The notes beneath the pieces are model-generated. The model had not been told where the DNA came from. It saw nothing but the letters and a program-made list of their open reading frames with translations, and did no database searches. The position numbers were made by a program, and so were the translations under genes. A stretch of DNA of 64,000 nt from Antarctobacter heliothermus. Lineage in GTDB: Bacteria > Pseudomonadota > Alphaproteobacteria > Rhodobacterales > Rhodobacteraceae. Below are positions 32,603 through 41,302 of this stretch, piece by piece (positions within the stretch are counted from its first letter, which is position 1; each line of letters begins with the position of its first letter). Location: NCBI RefSeq assembly GCF_900188425.1, contig NZ_FZON01000016.1, forward strand, positions 16,009 to 80,008. The letters are read 5' to 3'.

Positions 32603-34684
32603 ATGGAGCAGACCTTGCGCGATCCCCGATACGACATCCTGTTCGAGCCGCTGACCATCGGCCCCGTCACCGCAAAAAACCGATTTTACCAGGTGCCGCA
32701 TTGCAACGGCGGCGGCTATCGCGATCCTTCTGCCGCCGCCGCCATGCGCGGGATCAAATCGCAGGGCGGCTGGGGCGTGGTGTTCACCGAACAATGTGAG
32801 ATGCACCACACCTCGGAAATCACGCCATTCATCGAGCTGCGCCTGTGGGAGGACAAGGACATCCCCATGCTGGCGCGCATGGCCGACAAGATGAAAGAGC
32901 ACGGCGCGCTGGCGGGCATTCAGCTGGCCTATTCCGGCGTCAACGGGCCGAACCTGTACACCAAGGAGGTGCCGCGCGCGGTCTCCCCCGGGCCAATCCG
33001 CACCTTTACCAATGACCCGATGCAGGCCCGTGCCCTGTCCAAGGATGAGATCAAGGACCTGCGCCGCTGGTTCGTGAACGCGGCAAAACGCGCCCAGATT
33101 GGCGGGTTTGACCTGATCTGCCTGTACGGCGCGCATGGGTTTGGTATCTTTCAGCACTTTCTGTCACGCGCGACCAACATGCGGGACGATGAATACGGCG
33201 GCTCACTGGAGAACCGCTCGCGCTTTGCCCGTGAGGTGATCGCCGACATGCGCGAGGCTGTGGGCGATACGATGGGGATCACCCTGCGTGTCAGTCTGGA
33301 TGAAAGCATCGGCGACCTTGGCTTTTCCAACGCCGAGGTGCGCGACTTTGTCGAGATGAACAAGGATCTGCCGGATCTTTGGGATCTGGCACATGGGACG
33401 TGGGAGGATTGTTCCGGGCCCAGCCGCTTCAAGGACGAAGGCGCGCAAGAGGCTTTGGTGCGCGGCATCCGCGAACTGTCGGACAAGCCGGTGGTCGGTG
33501 TCGGGCGCTTTACCTCGCCCGACGTGATGGCCAAGATGATCCGCAGCGGCACGCTGGACGCCATTGGCTGCGCGCGGCCGTCGATTGCCGATCCCTTCCT
33601 GCCGAAAAAGATCGAGGAAGGCCGGATCGAGGACATCCGGGAATGTATCGGCTGCAACATCTGCATCACCGGTGACATGACCATGTCGATCAGCCGCTGC
33701 ACTCAGAACCCGACTTTCATGGAGGAATGGCGCAAGGGCTGGCACCCGGAACGGATGAACGCACAAGGCGACAGCCAATCAGTTCTGGTGGTGGGCGCTG
33801 GACCGGCAGGGCTGGAGGCGACGCGCGCCTTGGCGGAACGCGGCTATGACGTGGCTTTGGCCGAGGCGGGTACAGCGGTCGGCGGTCGTGTGGCGCGTGA
33901 ACGACTGTTGCCCGGCCTATCCGCATGGGGCCGCGTTGCGGATTATCGCGAATACCAGATCGGGCAAAAACCCAACGTGCAGACCTATTTCGACAGCGCG
34001 CTGGACGCCGACAGCATCCTTGAGTTCGGTTTTGAGCACGTCTGTATCGCCACGGGGGCCAAATGGCGAAGCGACGGGGTCAGCCGTCAGCATGTTGTGC
34101 CCTTCCCGATGGACGCGGCCATGCCGATCTATACGCCCGACGACATCATGGACGGGCAGCGGCCCTCTGGCCATGTGGTGATTTACGACGACGATCATTA
34201 TTACATGGGCGGCGTTCTGGCTGAACTGTTGCGGCAGGAGGGCTGTCAGGTCACCATCGTCACGCCCTCTGCCTATCTGTCCGACTGGACGGTGAACACG
34301 CTGGAACAGCACACGATCCACCGGCGGCTGGCCGAAATGGGGATCGAGATTGTGCTGAACCGGGGCGTGTCGGCCATCGGCAAGGGCCATGTCGTGACCA
34401 ACTGCACCTACACTGACCGCCTGACGGAAATCGGCTGCGACGCGGTGGTGGTCGTTGCCTCCAAACTGGAAAACAACGCGCTTTATACCGATCTCAAGGC
34501 ACGGCAGGATGATTGGGCGGATGCGGGGATCAAATCGGTCAAGATCATCGGTGATGCCGAGGCCCCCGGCCCGATTGCATGGGCAACCTACGCAGGCCAC
34601 CGCTATGCTCGTGAACTGGACGGCACGGACATCGGCGACGCCCTGCCCTTCCGCCGCGAAATCACCGAACTGGCCGCGGAATGA
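32603..34684 (+). CDS. TMADH/DgcA-like FMN [4Fe-4S] NADH:flavin oxidoreductase
   Basis: The ATG at 32603 is chosen because the family begins near DPRYDILFEPLTIGPV and upstream ATGs overlap the regulatory box region. The 693-residue enzyme has an FMN barrel (AKNRFYQVPHCNG, VGRFTSPDVM, GCARPSIADPFLP) and a [4Fe-4S] motif with C348, C351, C354 and C366. FAD/ADP-binding domains follow (VVGAGPAGLEATRALAERGY). This is the trimethylamine/dimethylglycine demethylase architecture, and I infer an oxidative N-demethylation in the pathway. Known DgcA-type enzymes use a DgcB-like electron partner, which is not seen here. The stop overlaps the next start by ATGA. Confidence 0.88.
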   Translation: MEQTLRDPRYDILFEPLTIGPVTAKNRFYQVPHCNGGGYRDPSAAAAMRGIKSQGGWGVVFTEQCEMHHTSEITPFIELRLWEDKDIPMLARMADKMKEHGALAGIQLAYSGVNGPNLYTKEVPRAVSPGPIRTFTNDPMQARALSKDEIKDLRRWFVNAAKRAQIGGFDLICLYGAHGFGIFQHFLSRATNMRDDEYGGSLENRSRFAREVIADMREAVGDTMGITLRVSLDESIGDLGFSNAEVRDFVEMNKDLPDLWDLAHGTWEDCSGPSRFKDEGAQEALVRGIRELSDKPVVGVGRFTSPDVMAKMIRSGTLDAIGCARPSIADPFLPKKIEEGRIEDIRECIGCNICITGDMTMSISRCTQNPTFMEEWRKGWHPERMNAQGDSQSVLVVGAGPAGLEATRALAERGYDVALAEAGTAVGGRVARERLLPGLSAWGRVADYREYQIGQKPNVQTYFDSALDADSILEFGFEHVCIATGAKWRSDGVSRQHVVPFPMDAAMPIYTPDDIMDGQRPSGHVVIYDDDHYYMGGVLAELLRQEGCQVTIVTPSAYLSDWTVNTLEQHTIHRRLAEMGIEIVLNRGVSAIGKGHVVTNCTYTDRLTEIGCDAVVVVASKLENNALYTDLKARQDDWADAGIKSVKIIGDAEAPGPIAWATYAGHRYARELDGTDIGDALPFRREITELAAE

Positions 34685-36015
34685 AAGACCCGTTTCCCTT
34701 TGATCCCACTGCGACCGACCAGATCCTTGCGTGGACCGCAAAACGCATCGCCGAAGGCCCGGACCCAAAGCATGGCGCACAGGCCTTTGCCGCGCTGGAA
34801 CCGATCCTGGGCGGGTCGATCACCAACGACGGCATTGGCAGTCAGGCCGCCTTTGACCTGTTCACCGACACCATCGTGCCGTCAACCCGGCCCTTTGGAC
34901 ACCCCACCAGCCTGTCCTTTGTCGCTTCCGCCCCCAGCCGCGCGGCGCTGAGCTTTGACGCGGCCTTGGGCGCGGCGGGCATATTTGCCGGAAACTGGGA
35001 CGGCGGCGCGGGTGCGATCCACGCCGAAAATCAGGCGCTGCGCTGGATCGCCGATCTGGCACAGTGGCCGGAAACGGCGGGCGGTGTGTTTGTGGCGGGC
35101 GGCACGTTGGGCAACCTGTCGGCCCTGCACGCGGCGCGCGAATGGCACCGCCGCAACCACCCCGGTGAGGGCCGCGGCGCAATCCTGTGTTCGTCCGAGG
35201 CGCACAGTTCCATCGCCGCCGTCGCGCGGATCATGGATGTGGATGTGATCCTGGTGCCTGCCGACGCGCGTGGGCACATGTCGGGAGAGGCCGCCAAACC
35301 TCATCTGGATGACCGCGTCTTTGCCATCGTCGCCAATGGCGGCGCGACAAACTGTGGTGCTGTGGATGAGATTGCCGGTCTGGCCGACCTTGCGCAGGCG
35401 CATGGTCTCTGGCTGCACGTCGATGGGGCTTATGGGGGCGCGGCGCTGGCCGATCCGGTGATGCGGCCCGCCTTTGACGGCATAGACCGCGCCGACAGCC
35501 TGATCGTCGATCCGCACAAATGGCTGTTTGCACCTTACGATTCCTGCGCGCTGATCTACCGCGATGCCGGTCACGGCGCGGCGGCGCATGGGCAAAAGGC
35601 GGTCTATCTGGACACCGTGGACAAGACCCACTGGAACCCCTCCGACTACGCGCTGCATCTGACTCGTCGGGCGCGCGGATTGCCGCTGTGGTACGCGCTG
35701 GCGACCCATGGCACCCGCGCCTACACGCAGGCCATCGCCGCCACGCGCGAGGTGGCAGAAGAGATCGCAAAAGGCATCGCAGCAATAGACGGACTGGAGT
35801 TGCTGCTTGGGCCGCAACTGACGGTGATCCTGTTCCGCCCCACCGACATGTCCGAGGACGCCATGATCACATGGGCCGAGGGGCACCGCCGCTCTGGCGC
35901 GCTGCTGTGCCTGCCCACGCGCTGGCGCGGTGAGATGGTGTTTCGTCTGTGTATCGTGAACCCACAGACTGACCCAGATGCAGTGTTGAACACGCTCAAG
36001 ACTCTCACGCCATGA
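34681..36015 (+). CDS. PLP-dependent group II amino acid decarboxylase
   Basis: This 444-residue enzyme is of the aromatic amino acid/glutamate/diaminobutyrate decarboxylase fold. It shows FGHPTSLSFVASAPSRAAL near the N-terminus, the PLP-binding HVDGAYGG and the Schiff-base lysine K280 in DPHKWLFAPYD. The substrate cannot be read from sequence; the length (shorter than most decarboxylases in the group) and context suggest an amino acid freed by demethylation of a betaine. It is coupled by ATGA overlaps to both the flavoprotein gene before it and the M20 gene after it. Confidence 0.87.
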   Translation: MKDPFPFDPTATDQILAWTAKRIAEGPDPKHGAQAFAALEPILGGSITNDGIGSQAAFDLFTDTIVPSTRPFGHPTSLSFVASAPSRAALSFDAALGAAGIFAGNWDGGAGAIHAENQALRWIADLAQWPETAGGVFVAGGTLGNLSALHAAREWHRRNHPGEGRGAILCSSEAHSSIAAVARIMDVDVILVPADARGHMSGEAAKPHLDDRVFAIVANGGATNCGAVDEIAGLADLAQAHGLWLHVDGAYGGAALADPVMRPAFDGIDRADSLIVDPHKWLFAPYDSCALIYRDAGHGAAAHGQKAVYLDTVDKTHWNPSDYALHLTRRARGLPLWYALATHGTRAYTQAIAATREVAEEIAKGIAAIDGLELLLGPQLTVILFRPTDMSEDAMITWAEGHRRSGALLCLPTRWRGEMVFRLCIVNPQTDPDAVLNTLKTLTP

Positions 36016-37142
36016 CCACAAGCCTCGAGATCCTCGACAAGCTCATCGGGTTCGACACGGTCAGCGCCCGCTCAAACCTGCCGCTGATCGCCTATGTTGA
36101 GGACTTCCTCACATCACGCGGCTTTGCCGTCACCCGTTTCACGGACCCCCAGCAGGACAAGGCCGGGCTATTCGCCAGCATCGGACCAAAGGGTGCGGGA
36201 GTCCTGCTGTCGGCCCATACCGATGTTGTCCCGGTTGAGGGCCAGACATGGACGCGCGACCCGTTTCGCCTGACGGTCGAGGGCGACCGTCTCTATGGGC
36301 GCGGCACAACCGACATGAAGGGGTTTCTGGCCGCAATGCTGACCTGCGCCGACAAGGCCGCGAAGCGCCCCCTGCGCGAACCGCTGAAACTGGCCATTTC
36401 CTACGACGAGGAAATCGGCTGCGTCGGTATTGCTCGAATGATCGACGCGCTGGAACCCGCCATCGGCCTGCCGCGCGCCTGCATCGTGGGCGAGCCTACG
36501 TCGATGCAGGTCGCCGTGGGCCACAAGGGCAAGCGCGCGATCCGCGCCACCTGTCACGGTGAGGCCGGCCATTCTGCGCTGGCGCCACGTTTCACCAATG
36601 CGCTGCACCTTGCGGCGGATCTGGTCTGCGGCCTGCGTGCATTGCAGGACGATCTCGCCACCAACGGCGCGCGCGACGACAGCTATGCGATCCCCTACAG
36701 CACCGTCCATGTGGGCAAACTGTCTGGCGGCACTGCGCTGAACATCGTCCCTGACCGGGCCGACGTGCTGTTCGAATTCCGCCACCTTGCCGCCGACGCC
36801 CCTGACACGCTGATGGCACGCATCCAGACCCTTGCCGATGGGATCGCCCAAACCCACGGCGCGACACTCTCGCTGGAGCAGGTCACAGCCTATCCCGGCC
36901 TCGACACCCCGCCAGACGCCGAAGTCACGCGCCTTGTCCAGCGCCTTGCCCGCTGCCAGACCCTGACCAAGGTTGCCTTTGGCACAGAGGCCGGTTTCTT
37001 TGACGCGCTGGGTATCCCCACTGTCGTCTGCGGGCCCGGCGATATGGAAGCGCAGGGCCACAAACCCGACGAATATCTGCAAAAGTCGCAACTGGACGCC
37101 TGCGACTCGATGCTCGACCAGGTGTTGGACGAGCTTTGCTAG
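36012..37142 (+). CDS. M20 metallopeptidase, acetylornithine deacetylase-like
   Basis: This 376-residue zinc-dependent amidohydrolase has the metal and catalytic motifs LSAHTDVVPV, GRGTTDMKGF and YDEEIGC, and a lid domain with GKRAIRATCHGEAGHSA. ArgE-like enzymes remove N-acyl groups from amino acids and diamines. In this position it more likely deacylates a pathway intermediate than makes ornithine, since no arginine genes surround it. ATGA overlap with the decarboxylase gene. Confidence 0.87.
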   Translation: MTTSLEILDKLIGFDTVSARSNLPLIAYVEDFLTSRGFAVTRFTDPQQDKAGLFASIGPKGAGVLLSAHTDVVPVEGQTWTRDPFRLTVEGDRLYGRGTTDMKGFLAAMLTCADKAAKRPLREPLKLAISYDEEIGCVGIARMIDALEPAIGLPRACIVGEPTSMQVAVGHKGKRAIRATCHGEAGHSALAPRFTNALHLAADLVCGLRALQDDLATNGARDDSYAIPYSTVHVGKLSGGTALNIVPDRADVLFEFRHLAADAPDTLMARIQTLADGIAQTHGATLSLEQVTAYPGLDTPPDAEVTRLVQRLARCQTLTKVAFGTEAGFFDALGIPTVVCGPGDMEAQGHKPDEYLQKSQLDACDSMLDQVLDELC

Positions 37143-37343
37143 GCACATGGCCAATTCCCACATCGCACAAAAATCATGCAGCCCTGACCCATTTTTGTGC
37201 AACCATGCTTGCTGTGGCGGGAAAAGCCGTTGTTCGGCGCGTCTTAGGCTGAGGCTAACAATCGCTGAGGCAGTCGTTGCTTCTGACCCTTGGGTAGCCT
37301 TTCTATGCTCCTGCAACGGACACGAACCAAGGACGGGGCGCGC
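37143..37343. other. Promoter region of the amine-type ABC operon
   Basis: This 201-base gap carries TTAG-N7-CTAA box 3 and no credible gene. An AT-poor stretch makes -10/-35 elements hard to place. No hairpin terminator for the preceding M20 gene was found. Confidence 0.4.
37244..37258. promoter_or_regulatory. TTAG-N7-CTAA box 3 (candidate LysR site), before the ABC operon
   Basis: TTAG (37244-37247) and CTAA (37255-37258) with a seven-base spacer, about 90 bases upstream of the ATPase start. This ties the transporter to the same regulator as the enzymes. Confidence 0.6.
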
Positions 37344-38435
37344 GTGACACCAGAAACGACCTTTGCGATCGACGTACAGAACGCGGTCAAGCGGTACGGC
37401 GATTTTACCGCGCTCAAGCGCGTGTCGCTGTCGATCCGGGACAATGAGTTCTTTACCCTGCTTGGTCCTTCTGGCTGCGGCAAGACCACGCTGTTGCGCA
37501 TGATCGCCGGGTTCGAGGAGGTCACAGAGGGCGCGATTCACCTCTTTGGCGATGACATCGTGAAACTGCCGCCGCACAAACGCCCTATCAACACGGTGTT
37601 TCAGAACTATGCCCTGTTTCCGCACATGACCGTGCTGGAAAACGTGGGCTTTGGCCTTGAGATGCTGGGCAGCACCAAGTCCGAGGCCCGCGCCCGCGCG
37701 GGCGAGGCGCTGGACATGGTGCAACTGTCTCAATTCGCAGCGCGCAAGCCGTCGCAACTGTCCGGCGGTCAGCAACAGCGGGTGGCTCTTGCCCGCGCGC
37801 TGGCCCCGCGCCCCAAGGTGCTGTTGCTGGACGAACCGCTGAGCGCGCTGGATCTCAAGCTGCGCAAGGCCATGCAGATCGAGTTGAAACATCTGCAACG
37901 CGACACCGGCATCACCTTTATCTTTGTCACCCACGACCAGGAAGAGGCGCTGACCATGTCCGACCGGATCGCCGTCATGTCCGCCGGTGAGGTGCAGCAA
38001 CTAGGCGACGCGCGTGAGATCTATGACCGCCCCCGCAACATGTTTGTCGCGGACTTCATCGGGGAAACCAACCTGCTGGAGGTCTCGGTAGACACCGTCG
38101 CCGACGGTCAGGCCGCCTGCCATCTGGGCGGCGGGCACCGGCTGACCTGCGACGCGGTCGAGGGCATCGGCCCGGGCGCAAAGGTCCACATGTCGCTGCG
38201 CCCCGAACGTCTGACCCTGTCGTCTGACCCCACACAGGGTGACAGCCTGAAGGGCCGCGTGCGCGAGAATATCTTTTCCGGCACCGACATCTCGACCATT
38301 CTGGACCTCGCCGACGGGCCGGAATTCCGCGTCCGCGCGCCCAATTCCAGTCGCGGCGACAGGCGCACCTTTGAGCCGGGGACAGAGGTCTTCGTCAACA
38401 TGGAGCAGGGGGCCGCGCGCCTCCTGATGGACTGA
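37344..38435 (+). CDS. Polyamine/amine ABC importer ATP-binding protein, PotA-like
   Basis: The GTG at 37344 is preferred because AAGGACGGGG lies 5-6 bases upstream; ATG 37305 would add 13 residues but lacks a ribosome-binding site. The product, about 363 residues, has Walker A GPSGCGKTT, Q-loop FQNYALFPHM, signature LSGGQQQRVALARAL, Walker B LLLDEPLSALD, switch VTHD, and a C-terminal TOBE domain, as PotA does. It energises the two permeases encoded next. The stop overlaps the following ATG (TGATGG). Confidence 0.9.
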   Translation: MTPETTFAIDVQNAVKRYGDFTALKRVSLSIRDNEFFTLLGPSGCGKTTLLRMIAGFEEVTEGAIHLFGDDIVKLPPHKRPINTVFQNYALFPHMTVLENVGFGLEMLGSTKSEARARAGEALDMVQLSQFAARKPSQLSGGQQQRVALARALAPRPKVLLLDEPLSALDLKLRKAMQIELKHLQRDTGITFIFVTHDQEEALTMSDRIAVMSAGEVQQLGDAREIYDRPRNMFVADFIGETNLLEVSVDTVADGQAACHLGGGHRLTCDAVEGIGPGAKVHMSLRPERLTLSSDPTQGDSLKGRVRENIFSGTDISTILDLADGPEFRVRAPNSSRGDRRTFEPGTEVFVNMEQGAARLLMD

Positions 38436-39355
38436 TGGCAGGCGGTGCCGCCACGGGCGGCTCATCAACCAGCGACACCTATGCCGAGGCGCGCACATGG
38501 CTGTTGTTGCCCGCCTGGGTGACGCTGGGCATTCTGGTGCTGGCCCCGGTCACGATGATGCTGATCTATTCCTTCCTGACCAAGGAATTTCGTGGCGGCG
38601 TGATCTGGGAATTCAGCCTGTCCGCCTATGATCAGTTCTTTTTCGACCGGGGCCTGTTCGGAGATGACCCGCCCCGGATCGAATGGACCTATATCCAGAT
38701 CTTCTGGCGCTCTATCTGGCAGGCGGGGGCGGCGACATTGCTCAGCCTCGTGATCGGCTTTCCCACCGCCTATTTCATCGCCACTCGCGCCCCGGCGCAG
38801 CGCACCTTCTGGCTGTTCCTTGTCACCATCCCCTATTGGGTCAACCTGCTGATCCGCACCGTGTCGATGAAGTTCCTGCTGCGCGACCAAGGCCCTCTGA
38901 ACGAGGCGCTGCTGGGCATCGGGATCATCAGCGAGCCGCTGTCCATCGTGAACACCAATGTCGCGGTGCAGCTGGGGCTGTTCTATTCCTACCTGCCCTT
39001 CATGGTTCTGCCGATCTATGCTGCGGTGGAACGCTATAACTTTACCCTCTCCGAGGCGGCGGCAGACCTTTATGCCTCGCGCTGGACGGTACTGCGGCGC
39101 ATCCTGTTGCCCTCGGTGAAACCGGGGATCATCGCGGGCTGTATCCTTGTCTTTGTGCCGTCGATGGGATCGTTCCTGGCCCCGGACCTGCTGGGCGGGG
39201 CCAAGAATTTCATGATTGGCTCGCTGATCGAGGAACAGTTCAAGGGCAACGCCGGAAACTGGCCGTTCGGGGCTGCCGCCTCGATGATCCTGTTGACGCT
39301 GGTGCTGATCATCCTGCTGATCTTTGCCCGGCAACAAAGCAAGGCGGAGTCCTGA
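38435..39355 (+). CDS. Amine ABC importer permease, PotB-like
   Basis: This 306-residue inner-membrane permease has six predicted spans after a short cytosolic leader. The docking loop is [20 protein letters not shown] followed by [13 protein letters not shown], matching PotB/PotH-like proteins. Its start overlaps the ATPase stop. Confidence 0.9.
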   Translation: MAGGAATGGSSTSDTYAEARTWLLLPAWVTLGILVLAPVTMMLIYSFLTKEFRGGVIWEFSLSAYDQFFFDRGLFGDDPPRIEWTYIQIFWRSIWQAGAATLLSLVIGFPTAYFIATRAPAQRTFWLFLVTIPYWVNLLIRTVSMKFLLRDQGPLNEALLGIGIISEPLSIVNTNVAVQLGLFYSYLPFMVLPIYAAVERYNFTLSEAAADLYASRWTVLRRILLPSVKPGIIAGCILVFVPSMGSFLAPDLLGGAKNFMIGSLIEEQFKGNAGNWPFGAAASMILLTLVLIILLIFARQQSKAES

Positions 39356-39356
39356 C

Positions 39357-40166
39357 ATGAGCGCCAGCAGATATGACTTGCGCGTCTACCCCGGCTTTCG
39401 CGCCATCACGATCCTTTGCCTTGTGATCCTTTATGCGCCGCTGCTGGTGGTCACGATTTACAGCTTTAACGCCTCGCCCTCGATCACCAACTGGGAAGGG
39501 GTCAGCCTGCGCTGGTACGCGGATGTCTTTACCGGCCCGGAAAGCGGCAAGTTCAAGCTGGCGGCGCGCAACAGCTTTGTCATCGCTATCATCGCGGCCA
39601 GCGTCGCCACCTGCATCGCCACCCTGTCTGCCACGGCCATCCTGCGGGCGGGCAAATACAAACTTCGCATGTTGTCCTTTGGCCTGATCTCGCTGCCGCT
39701 GATGGTGCCGGAAATCGTGACCGCCGTGGCGACATTGATCTTTTTCAACGCCATCGGGTTTGACCGGGGGCTGCTGACGATCCTGCTGGCGCATATCGCC
39801 TTTTGCATTCCCTTTGCCTATCTGCCCATCGCGGCCCGGATGCAGGGGATCGAGGCGACGTATGAGCAGGCGGCGATGGACCTTTACGCAACCCGCAGAC
39901 AGGCGTTCACCCGCATCCTGCTGCCGCTGATGGCGCCGGGGATCGTGTCAGGCTTTCTGCTCGCCTTCATCGTGTCGCTGGACGATTTCATCATCACCAA
40001 CTTTGTCAAAGGGGCCGGGATCGAAACCCTGCCCACCGCGATTTTTGGCGCGGTCAAACAGGGCATCAAGCCCAACATCATGGCCATTTCCACCATGCTC
40101 CTGGGTGTATCGGTGGTGATGGTCACCCTGTCATGGCTGATCAGCCGTAAGGACAAGACAAAATGA
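39357..40166 (+). CDS. Amine ABC importer permease, PotC-like
   Basis: This 269-residue permease starts at the ATG 1 base after the potB-like stop ([13 protein letters not shown]). It has six spans and the PotC-type loop [20 protein letters not shown]. It ends 20 bases before the binding-protein ATG. Confidence 0.9.
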   Translation: MSASRYDLRVYPGFRAITILCLVILYAPLLVVTIYSFNASPSITNWEGVSLRWYADVFTGPESGKFKLAARNSFVIAIIAASVATCIATLSATAILRAGKYKLRMLSFGLISLPLMVPEIVTAVATLIFFNAIGFDRGLLTILLAHIAFCIPFAYLPIAARMQGIEATYEQAAMDLYATRRQAFTRILLPLMAPGIVSGFLLAFIVSLDDFIITNFVKGAGIETLPTAIFGAVKQGIKPNIMAISTMLLGVSVVMVTLSWLISRKDKTK

Positions 40167-40186
40167 ACCAACAGAGGGGAACGACA

Positions 40187-41218
40187 ATGAAAAAACTGAT
40201 GACAACAACCGCAGCCGCACTGGCACTGACGGCTGGAATGGCCGCAGCCGAGGGCAAACTGGTGGTCTACCACTGGTTCGAATACATCCCGCAAGAGGTG
40301 CTGGACAAGTTCCGCGAACAGCACGACGTCGAGGTGGTCATGGACACCTACGACAGCAACGAGGCGCTGCTGGCCTCGCTCAAGGCGGGGGCCATCGGAA
40401 CCTATGACGTGGCGGTGCCCGGCGACTACATGGTGCAGATCATGGCGGGTGAGGGCCTGCTGGACACCATCAAGGACGGCGAACTGGCCAACAAGGGCAA
40501 CATCCTGCCGCAATGGGCCGACCCGTCCTTTGATCCGGGCCGCGCGCATTCCATTCCCTACCAGTGGGGCTCTACCTCGTTTGCGGTGAACCGCGACGTC
40601 TTTGACGGCGACATCAACACCACCGACATCCTGTTCAACCCGCCCGCCGACCTGTCGGGCAAGATCAACATGCTGGACAGTCAAGGTGAGGTCATGGCCA
40701 TGGCCGCGCTGCACATGGGCATCCCACAGTGTTCCACCGACCGCGACCAGCTCAAGGCGCTGAACGACATGTTGCAAGAGGCAAAGGTACACTGGGCCTC
40801 GTTCAACTCTGATACCGCCAAAGAAGTGCTGGTGTCGGGCGATGCCGCCGTGGGCCAGATCTATGACGGATTTGCCGCCAAGGCGCGTGAGGAAGGGGCC
40901 AACACCGAATACGCCTTTCCGACGCAGGGCTATATCGTCTGGATGGACAACGTCGTCCTGCTCAAGGACGCGCCGAACCGCGACAACGCGTTGAAGTTCA
41001 TGGACTTCCTGCTGGAGCCTGAAAACATCGCCGCCGTCACCAACTATGCGCGCTATGTGTCGGGTGTGGATGGGGTTGCGCCGTTCCTTGATCCCGCTCT
41101 GGCAACGCAACCGGAATCCAACCCGCCTGCAACTGCCGGGGAAGGCGTGTTCATTCAGGTTTGCGATCAAGCCACGCAAGAGGTCTATGACCAGATCTGG
41201 ACCAACCTGAAAAAGTGA
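40187..41218 (+). CDS. Periplasmic amine-binding protein, PotD-like
   Basis: The start at 40187 (MKKLMTTTAAALAL) follows AGAGGGGA and opens a signal peptide cleaved near AAA-E. The 343-residue product has KLVVYHWFEYIPQEVLDKF, YDVAVPGDYMVQIMAGEGLL and AVGQIYDGFAAKAREE, typical of PotD/PotF-like binding proteins. These bind putrescine, spermidine or other cationic organic amines, so a betaine or quaternary amine is possible. It is the last gene of the importer operon and is followed by a hairpin terminator. Confidence 0.9.
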   Translation: MKKLMTTTAAALALTAGMAAAEGKLVVYHWFEYIPQEVLDKFREQHDVEVVMDTYDSNEALLASLKAGAIGTYDVAVPGDYMVQIMAGEGLLDTIKDGELANKGNILPQWADPSFDPGRAHSIPYQWGSTSFAVNRDVFDGDINTTDILFNPPADLSGKINMLDSQGEVMAMAALHMGIPQCSTDRDQLKALNDMLQEAKVHWASFNSDTAKEVLVSGDAAVGQIYDGFAAKAREEGANTEYAFPTQGYIVWMDNVVLLKDAPNRDNALKFMDFLLEPENIAAVTNYARYVSGVDGVAPFLDPALATQPESNPPATAGEGVFIQVCDQATQEVYDQIWTNLKK

Positions 41219-41241
41219 TCACTTGGACCTACGAAACGACT

Positions 41242-41264
41242 GGAGGAGCGCAATGCGCTCCTCC
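41242..41264 (+). terminator. Terminator of the amine importer operon
   Basis: Ten-base perfect arms (41242-41251 and 41255-41264) around an AAT loop, followed by a weak T-rich stretch (TTGCGTTT). It sits between the convergent potD-like and cysG genes and may act in both directions. Confidence 0.7.
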
Positions 41265-41302
41265 TTGCGTTTGAGGACTACGGAACTCTACCTGTCTCAG
41301 GC

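Noticed and set aside
29081-37213. A second shared motif (A-G/A-CC-A/T-TGCTT-T/G-C) near 29081, 32539 and 37202, close to the TTAG-N7-CTAA boxes
   Set aside because: Its position relative to the boxes changes (29 bases before, directly after, about 42 before), so it is likely coincidental; a comparative alignment could revive it.
36168-38000. A 610-codon - strand frame across the M20 and PotA-like genes
   Set aside because: It opposes two well-supported genes and has no recognisable domain; it would also cross the regulatory box at 37244.
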